From contig JAUVVT010000087.1 in assembly GCA_030604505.1 (NCBI GenBank), positions 1-7,055 on the forward strand: DNA of 7,055 nucleotides. The letters are read 5' to 3'. This stretch comes from a bacterium (lineage in GTDB: Bacteria; SM23-31; JAUVVT01). Below are positions 1 to 5,110 of this stretch, piece by piece. Below the pieces are notes generated by a model. It ran no database searches, was not told the DNA's origin, and saw only the letters and a program-made list of their open reading frames with translations. Within the stretch, counting starts at the first letter, position 1. The number at the start of each line of letters is the position of its first letter. The position numbers and the translations under genes are program-made.

Positions 1-2
1 CC

Positions 3-629
3 TTATTTGCTGCATATTCTATTTAGCTCCTTTAAAAGTTCTAAAGAAAATGCCGGTGACGATTTATCAAGTGTATTCCCATTTAGATAATTTATAAGTT
101 GAAGATAGGATTTTTCAAATTCGCCTAAATAAAAATAACCCAGCGCCATAATTTTTCTGAGTTCTTTTGCAGTTACTTTTGAATTATGAATAAAATAGTA
201 ATCCTCTCCATCTATATCAAATCCTGCTGAATCTATTTCAACTGTCTTCAAAGCCCAGCCCAACGAGCCATTATCTGTACTGTAATTATTGCTTTCGTAC
301 AGCGCAAATGAATATCCGACCAGCAAATCAAGGGAGTTTGGATTTTTATTTAAGCCCGAATCGAAATTAATAATCGCCTGTTCTACGTTATGAAGGGAAA
401 AATGTGTCCATCCGAGACCGGTAAGAACTTCTATATGAGTTGGATTTAACTTTTTAGCGGAATTAAATTTAGCCAATGCCTTATTATATTCTCCTTTTTC
501 ATAATAAGCCCAGCCGTCAGCAATCATTCTCTGGGCTGACCCGGCAGATGGTCCCGTTAAATTATCCCCGCCGCAGTTATAAATTATTATCATTACTATT
601 AAAAATGATGTATATTTTAATATTTTCAT
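3..629 (-). CDS. TPR-repeat lipoprotein, probably outer-membrane or periplasmic
   Basis: The protein has about 208 residues and is complete, with a TAA stop at 3-5. I chose the ATG at 627-629 because it gives a compact signal peptide, MKILKYTSFLIVMIIIYNC. A TTG at 639-641 would add four residues; a weak AAAGAG lies only 2 bases before it and 14 before the ATG, so neither start is fixed by a good ribosome binding site. The hydrophobic stretch ends in a cysteine followed by GGDNLTGPSAG, as in type II (lipoprotein) signals, but Tyr-Asn before the Cys departs from the usual L-A/S-G/A lipobox. The mature part is made of helical TPR pairs: GWAYYEKGEYNKALAKF, then GLGWTHFSLHNVEQAI, a looser third unit around SFALYESNNYS, and GYFYLGEFEKSYLQLI near the C-terminus. 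TPR units mediate protein-protein contacts; no catalytic motif is present. It starts within about 20 bases of the stop of the large T9SS adhesin, so it is likely in the same operon and may assist surface display of that protein. That role is inference from position. Confidence 0.9.
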   Translation of the reverse strand: MKILKYTSFLIVMIIIYNCGGDNLTGPSAGSAQRMIADGWAYYEKGEYNKALAKFNSAKKLNPTHIEVLTGLGWTHFSLHNVEQAIINFDSGLNKNPNSLDLLVGYSFALYESNNYSTDNGSLGWALKTVEIDSAGFDIDGEDYYFIHNSKVTAKELRKIMALGYFYLGEFEKSYLQLINYLNGNTLDKSSPAFSLELLKELNRICSK

Positions 630-647
630 CTTACTTAACAAAACTCT

Positions 648-3600
648 TTATTTTAGAAAAATCATTTTAATTAAGTCTTTAAAATTGCCTGATTCCATAA
701 TACATATATAAATACCTGAAGATGATAAGATACCATAATCGTTTCTGCCATCCCATTTTACGCTGTAATATCCCGCGGATTTAGATTCATTAACAATCGT
801 TTTTACTTTTTGACCCAATATAGAATAAATTACTATTTTGACATTTCCGGCTTCAGGGATTTGATATTGGATTGTAGTTTCCGGGTTAAAGGGATTCGGA
901 AAATTTTGAACAAGTTTATAACTTTCCGGCAGAATTGATTCTTCTATTTCAAATTCAGAACTTGCTTCTTTCGATATATTCCCGACTCTATCGGAAATTT
1001 GAATAGTGATTATATGTCTGCCGGGTGTTAATTTATTCCAATCAACAGGAATTTCAATCATTTCATTGGCATTATCATAATATCCCCTGAATGCTGTTCC
1101 ATCGATTGCAACCTTTAGGGCATTTATATCAATTCCACTACCTTTTTCAATAAATTCAGTGGATACAATTAATCTGTCATCAACTATATCCAAATCTTTT
1201 ATGTTCAAAGAAGGAGCCCTGTCATCGAATGCGGCAAAATATCTGCCAAGTTTGTCTATCTGCACAGTTAAATTGCCATTTTCTTCAAATTCTCCCGAGA
1301 CAAATTCAGCTTCATCACTGTAATAATTTCCTTTGAAGATTCCAATCTTTTCTTTTTGTTCATCTGAAATATCATCCAATTTTAAAGATAATAAACCGGG
1401 TTTAGAGAGAACTGCTTTTGCTGGTCCCAAGTTATATCCTAAAATAAACGTCAGGTCATTTTTTGAATCATCTTTATTCTCATTATTAAATCCTGCGATA
1501 TCGGTAAGGCCCTCCTTTATCATTACTATTGTCTTATCGTCATCGAAGCTGCCTTTTTTTAGAGAAAGATTGAGATTATCATCACTTAAGTTCAATCCGG
1601 TTTTTAGTGCTGCGACTCCAAAAGTTATATCCCTTTCTATTTCTAAATTTCTTTCAAATCTGTCTACAGAGGTTACCTTTATGGAAGCGGTTCCTTTTTC
1701 ACCAAGAGGGAACTGAAAATCTGTTTTCCATGCGAATAAATTCGGAATTTTTTTCACTTCCCTGCCATAAACCATATCATCTATTTTTATTTCAAATAAC
1801 GGAATCTGTATAAGTGAATCTGTTGCATAAACGACAAAATCTACATATTCTCCTGCTATAGGATTCGGGAATACAAATAATTGAAGTTCGGTCAGAGAAA
1901 TTACTGTTACAACAATTGTATCTGAAGCAGAATAATTTAATGGGTCAAATACTGTAATTATCAGGGTTTCTTTTCCAATAAAATCGGGTTTGCTTCCGAT
2001 AATCAGTTTATGGTCTTTTCCTTTACTCAGTCTTGATTCATCAATTGTAACATTTTTATTTCCTGTAACGACCCACCGCATAGAATCATTTGGTGTATCT
2101 GCGTCTCTGACATAAGGATTAAGGGAAATCGAACTGTCAAGTGTTCCGCTTATCAATTCTATATCGGGTAAATCACCTAAAATCGGTGCATCTCCTTCAT
2201 CGACTATTACCAATACATTTTTACTTGATGATTTATTTGAAACAGTATTGACGGCGGTAAATTTGAATGTTACCTGCCCAAGAAAGTCTAACTGATTCCC
2301 GATTTTAAAAGTGGCAACATTTGTTTCGGGTTCTATTTGAACAATAACCTTTTCCATTGAACCTGAAACCTCCCATTCAACATATTCCTTTAAGGAATCG
2401 GGAAAAATTACAAGATAGTCATCAAGGTCTATTGTCGCTGTCGAAGCTTTTGTTATTTTGACACTGGGTATATTCTTTATGAAAGGAATACCCTCACCCG
2501 GCAGAACAGTGACAATTATATTGTCTTCCCTGAAATTGCTTTCCGGGTTGGTTGCCCTGAATATAACATCAACAAATCCGGCAAAAAGCGGGTCATAAGA
2601 TTCAATCAATACCTTATGAGTGGTAGGGTCGATTGAAACAGATATATTTTGACCACCTGAGTATGTCCATGTAATTTCACTTCTTGCTGAAGTTTTATCC
2701 CAGACATAATCGTCAAGGGTTATAGAAGTATCACTTCCGCCGATGGGAATAAAGACATCAGGTATTCCCCATACGGTCGGGATGTCATCACTTAATACTA
2801 CCACTCTTACAGTATCACTGTCAAAATCGCCATCCTGGTCGGCTGCAATAAATATGACATCCTGAACACCCCATTGAGTTTCATCTGTCAGATTAAAGGT
2901 TGCGTTTTTATCATTATCTATTAATACTTCTGCGATAGTATCCCCTATGACGCTCCAGACTAAATTTCTAATGGGCAGGTCGTCCCAAACGTAATTATTA
3001 AGATTTACATAATCATGAATAAATGTATCTGTATCGATAACAATATCAGGTAGATTAGATATTCTTGGAGGTTCATTTCCCACAAAAACCTCAACTGTAT
3101 CTGATGTTGATAATTTTCCATCTGAAACAACAAAAATCATTTCGTCAGACCCTAAAAAATTTACTTCATTAGCAAATCGGGCTGTAAAATTATTAGCTGA
3201 GTCAAGGCTGACATCTATTTCATCATTTCCAGAAAATGACCATGAAAAACTGGTTATTGAATCGTCAACATCATAAACATAATTATTCAATACTATACTT
3301 GTATCAATTTGTGCAGGACGCATAAATATTACATCTGGTAATTCTGATATAGGAGGATCATTAACAGGAGTAATCCGCACAGGTGTAATCAAGCTGTCTT
3401 TTGCACCATAGGGGTCCTGAGCAAAAAATATTACACTTCCATCACCAAACCAGTTTTTTTCACCTGTTATATAAATTTTTCGACTCTCGTTATCTACTTC
3501 AACAAAAAGACTGCCCGAAGCGGCTTCAGCACTCCACATAATCGACTCAGGAGGATTGTCTTGGTCACTTACCAGAGAATCCAGAATGGGGGATTCATAT

Positions 3601-4571
3601 CTGGTATCTTCCTCGAAAATAATCGTTTCTGGCATATTAACAATTTCAGGTGGATAAGTTACGGCAACAGAAACAGAATCACTCCCTTCATCCCCCAATA
3701 AGTTAGTTACAGTAAATACAATATTTTGACGTCCAACCCATTCCCCTACAGAAGTATAAGTGACCCTGCTTGTACTCGGGTCAATATCTATATCAACATT
3801 ATCTGTCTCAGCAGAATAAGTCCATACTAACTCTGACAGGTCATCCGGAGGATTAATAAGATAATCGTTCAATACAGTATTGCTATCGCTCTGCCCTTGC
3901 AGCAGTAATATATCCGGAAGCCCCTCTACACCCATTCCTTCAATACTCACCGTAAATTTATGCATATGATGAAAAGGACCGGACTTTAAGGGATATTCGT
4001 GGTATTTTGTATCCCTATGATTCACTCTATCATAATCGAATTTTATTTCGGTACGTTCTATTTTGTTAATCGCCTTAAGTTGAAATCGGGCAAATTTACC
4101 CTGTCCATTAACCCAATTAGACCCAAGTACTACAACCGCATTTAGTTGAAAACCCGGTATGGAATTACCAGGGTCTCCATGAGTGCTGTTATCTATCACA
4201 CCTCCACTAAATATGCCTGAAGAAAAATCAAATGGTTTGAATGTTTTTTCATCCCCCATCAGATTAATCACTTCAAAATATCTATCATCAAAAGTCAAAA
4301 ACGCGTCGGTTCCAGTTACATTTTTTTCGCTAAAATTCACCCAAATTTCCAATTCAAGAATATCTCCAACTTCAATAGTCGCGTTCGTTTTATGATTAGA
4401 ATCCCAGAGCCATATCGATAAATATTCCCCTTGTGCATACACCTTTCCCGGGAAAAATAGGGAAACAGCAAGATAAAGTACCAATAAACCCTTGAAAAAA
4501 TTTGAATAAACTATACTTCTCCACACCAAATTCTGAATCTCAAAATTAATCTCATCCATGAAATATTTCAT
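648..4571 (-). CDS. Large secreted adhesin-like protein: cohesin-like domain, seven cadherin/Ig-like repeats, T9SS sorting domain
   Basis: A complete 1307-residue protein. The ATG start at 4569-4571 is preceded by AGGA ten bases upstream (4582-4585). Residues 1-46 form a Sec signal with hydrophobic core GLLVLYLAVSLFF and probable cleavage after VYA, before QGEY. Residues about 49-211 resemble a cohesin-like beta sandwich (TIEVGDILELEIWV, then a strand-turn FDDRYFEV, and a closing FARFQLKAI strand). Residues 214-894 are seven divergent repeats of roughly 95-100 residues with the pattern (I/L)PDI...DTSI.LDDYV.D...W..SG...V.ID......F.G...V.F.A.......D.V.V.V, similar to cadherin-like repeats of FCB surface proteins. 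Residues 895-990 form a beta-rich domain opened by FPNP, about 992-1117 a domain with an AFDDRAP end reminiscent of ZU5-like regions, and 1118-1208 an Ig-like domain ending in SDRVGNIS. Residues 1215-1307 are the T9SS type A sorting domain. No enzyme motif was found. The likely role is extracellular adhesion or scaffolding; the ligand is unknown. The TPR lipoprotein follows directly downstream. Confidence 0.95.
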   Translation of the reverse strand: MKYFMDEINFEIQNLVWRSIVYSNFFKGLLVLYLAVSLFFPGKVYAQGEYLSIWLWDSNHKTNATIEVGDILELEIWVNFSEKNVTGTDAFLTFDDRYFEVINLMGDEKTFKPFDFSSGIFSGGVIDNSTHGDPGNSIPGFQLNAVVVLGSNWVNGQGKFARFQLKAINKIERTEIKFDYDRVNHRDTKYHEYPLKSGPFHHMHKFTVSIEGMGVEGLPDILLLQGQSDSNTVLNDYLINPPDDLSELVWTYSAETDNVDIDIDPSTSRVTYTSVGEWVGRQNIVFTVTNLLGDEGSDSVSVAVTYPPEIVNMPETIIFEEDTRYESPILDSLVSDQDNPPESIMWSAEAASGSLFVEVDNESRKIYITGEKNWFGDGSVIFFAQDPYGAKDSLITPVRITPVNDPPISELPDVIFMRPAQIDTSIVLNNYVYDVDDSITSFSWSFSGNDEIDVSLDSANNFTARFANEVNFLGSDEMIFVVSDGKLSTSDTVEVFVGNEPPRISNLPDIVIDTDTFIHDYVNLNNYVWDDLPIRNLVWSVIGDTIAEVLIDNDKNATFNLTDETQWGVQDVIFIAADQDGDFDSDTVRVVVLSDDIPTVWGIPDVFIPIGGSDTSITLDDYVWDKTSARSEITWTYSGGQNISVSIDPTTHKVLIESYDPLFAGFVDVIFRATNPESNFREDNIIVTVLPGEGIPFIKNIPSVKITKASTATIDLDDYLVIFPDSLKEYVEWEVSGSMEKVIVQIEPETNVATFKIGNQLDFLGQVTFKFTAVNTVSNKSSSKNVLVIVDEGDAPILGDLPDIELISGTLDSSISLNPYVRDADTPNDSMRWVVTGNKNVTIDESRLSKGKDHKLIIGSKPDFIGKETLIITVFDPLNYSASDTIVVTVISLTELQLFVFPNPIAGEYVDFVVYATDSLIQIPLFEIKIDDMVYGREVKKIPNLFAWKTDFQFPLGEKGTASIKVTSVDRFERNLEIERDITFGVAALKTGLNLSDDNLNLSLKKGSFDDDKTIVMIKEGLTDIAGFNNENKDDSKNDLTFILGYNLGPAKAVLSKPGLLSLKLDDISDEQKEKIGIFKGNYYSDEAEFVSGEFEENGNLTVQIDKLGRYFAAFDDRAPSLNIKDLDIVDDRLIVSTEFIEKGSGIDINALKVAIDGTAFRGYYDNANEMIEIPVDWNKLTPGRHIITIQISDRVGNISKEASSEFEIEESILPESYKLVQNFPNPFNPETTIQYQIPEAGNVKIVIYSILGQKVKTIVNESKSAGYYSVKWDGRNDYGILSSSGIYICIMESGNFKDLIKMIFLK
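651..929 (-). other. T9SS type A C-terminal sorting domain of the large adhesin
   Basis: Residues 1215-1307 contain QNFPNPFNPETTIQY, IYSILGQKVKTIV, GYYSVKWDGRNDYG, SSGIYI and the terminal KMIFLK. This is the FCB Por secretion/T9SS type A domain, which is recognised by the outer-membrane translocon and usually removed or used for surface attachment after export. A Cys (C1290) and Ile-Met replace the usual Tyr-Arg-Ile after SGIYI, so the last strands are slightly divergent. Confidence 0.92.
1890..3932 (-). repeat. Seven tandem cadherin/Ig-like protein repeats in the large adhesin
   Basis: Approximate repeat boundaries in residues: 214-306, 307-404, 405-500, 501-596, 597-694, 695-794 and 795-894. 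Each unit opens with a short linker and (L/I/M)P(D/E/S), has a central D/N-Y-(V/L) strand, a Trp in the following strand (W250, W346, W444, W539, W635, W733, W833), a V-x-I-D-like strand, an F-x-G or similar turn and a closing V-x-V strand. The Trp is present in all seven. The units are conserved in protein pattern but have diverged far at DNA level, so this is an old expansion and not a recent slippage array. Repeat 2 replaces the DYV element with DSLVSD. Repeat 6 opens with IPSV and lacks the acidic residue after the YL. Confidence 0.85.
3939..4427 (-). other. Cohesin-like domain of the large adhesin (residues 49-211)
   Basis: The region directly after the signal peptide has the sequence rhythm of cohesin-type beta sandwiches: an opening strand with V-G-D and alternating hydrophobics (EVGDILELEIWVNF), a strand ending in FDDRYFEVINL where the family has 'YDPS.LEV', a variable middle, and GQGKFARFQLKAI where the family has 'G.G.L..I.FKA'. 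Identification is by pattern only, and a related CBM-like sandwich is possible. Confidence 0.55.
4434..4571 (-). other. Signal peptide of the 1307-residue adhesin
   Basis: Residues 1-46. A 28-residue polar stretch containing several acidic residues comes before the hydrophobic core LLVLYLAVSLFF, and the site after VYA (A46) fits signal peptidase I. The polar n-region is longer than usual. A GTG at 4524-4526 (Val16) would give a more ordinary signal, WRSIVYSNFFKG plus the core, but it has no clear ribosome binding site, while the ATG at 4571 does. Confidence 0.75.
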
Positions 4572-5039
4572 TTTGCTTGTTTCCTGAAATATCTATATAA
4601 CTAAATATAACAAATCAAGGGAAGAAATAAAATGGTTAAATAGTTAATTTTATTATCTTTTTCCGCTATTACTACTGCAAATTATATGCCACTTACTATA
4701 AAAAATAAAATTTAAATATTTATATTAAAAAAATATTCATCCGAATATTAAATATTAATATTAATTTATAGAAAATTTGAATGAATAAAAAATTTTATAT
4801 TCAATTTATAAAATTTGAAATTCAGCTTATTATCATGGAATATTTTTCTTGTTAAATGGAAACCTTTGCCTGCAAAATAAAAAAAAGCCACAATCTTCCT
4901 CTAATATCTCCACAATTATAATGTAAAAAAGTTCCAATTAAAAATAATTTTTAAAAAGATATCAGAAAAAAATTGTAGCAAGTTATAAAAGAATAAACCC
5001 CTTATAAATTTTATGTTTTATTAAAAAGTCTTAAATAAC
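4572..5039. other. AT-rich intergenic region with the leader of the large adhesin operon
   Basis: No credible coding region is present on either strand. The stretch is almost wholly A and T, with A/T runs and the 12-base palindrome AATATTAATATT (4751-4762). It must hold the promoter of the adhesin/TPR unit. Minus-strand TATAAT hexamers occur at 4681-4686 and 4915-4920, but neither has a good -35 box at 17 bases, and I see no clear Bacteroidetes-type TAnnTTTG element. In sequence this rich in A/T, such hexamers are expected by chance. No riboswitch or small RNA fold was recognised. Confidence 0.6.
4582..4585 (-). promoter_or_regulatory. Ribosome binding site for the large adhesin
   Basis: On the minus strand the leader reads CAGGAAACAAGCAAAATG. 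The AGGA core ends ten bases before the ATG, a slightly long but workable spacing. It supports the start at 4571 over Met5 (4557-4559), which has no such motif before it. Confidence 0.55.
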
Positions 5040-5074
5040 AAAAGCCGCAGGCTTGAATCTCACCTGCGGCTTTT
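5034..5074 (-). terminator. Intrinsic terminator after the dockerin/cohesin gene
   Basis: AAAAGCCGCAGG at 5040-5051 pairs perfectly with CCTGCGGCTTTT at 5063-5074: 12 bp around an 11-base loop, with a GC core of eight pairs in very AT-rich surroundings. On the minus strand the stem is followed by TTTTGTTATTT. It starts about 36 bases after the stop codon at 5111. The plus strand also has a run of six T after the stem (5071-5076), so the hairpin could work in both directions, although no plus-strand gene enters it here. Confidence 0.88.
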
Positions 5075-5110
5075 TTGATTTATTCACCAGTCACCTGATT
5101 TTCTCCCGAT

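Noticed and set aside
1890..3932. CRISPR array or DNA-level tandem repeat
   Set aside because: The periodicity of about 290 bases exists only in the protein pattern; the DNA units are not near-identical and there are no spacers.
476..4395. Plus-strand open frames at 476-670, 1333-1716, 1607-1813 and 4183-4395
   Set aside because: All lie opposite well-supported minus-strand genes, give low-complexity Ser/Leu/Phe-rich translations without domains, and are antisense shadows.
4735..4804. Short inverted repeats (ATTCAT/ATGAAT, TTGAAT/ATTCAA) and the palindrome AATATTAATATT as an operator or origin
   Set aside because: Arms are only 6 bases and made of A/T apart from one pair; such matches are common by chance here.
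4871..4918. GTGGC followed by eight T on the minus strand (4879-4886), resembling the end of a second terminator
   Set aside because: There is no complementary left arm upstream on the minus strand, so no stem forms.
4915..4920. TATAAT on the minus strand as a promoter -10 box
   Set aside because: The hexamer 17 bases upstream is TTTTAA, a poor -35 match, and TATAAT is expected by chance in this A/T-rich gap.
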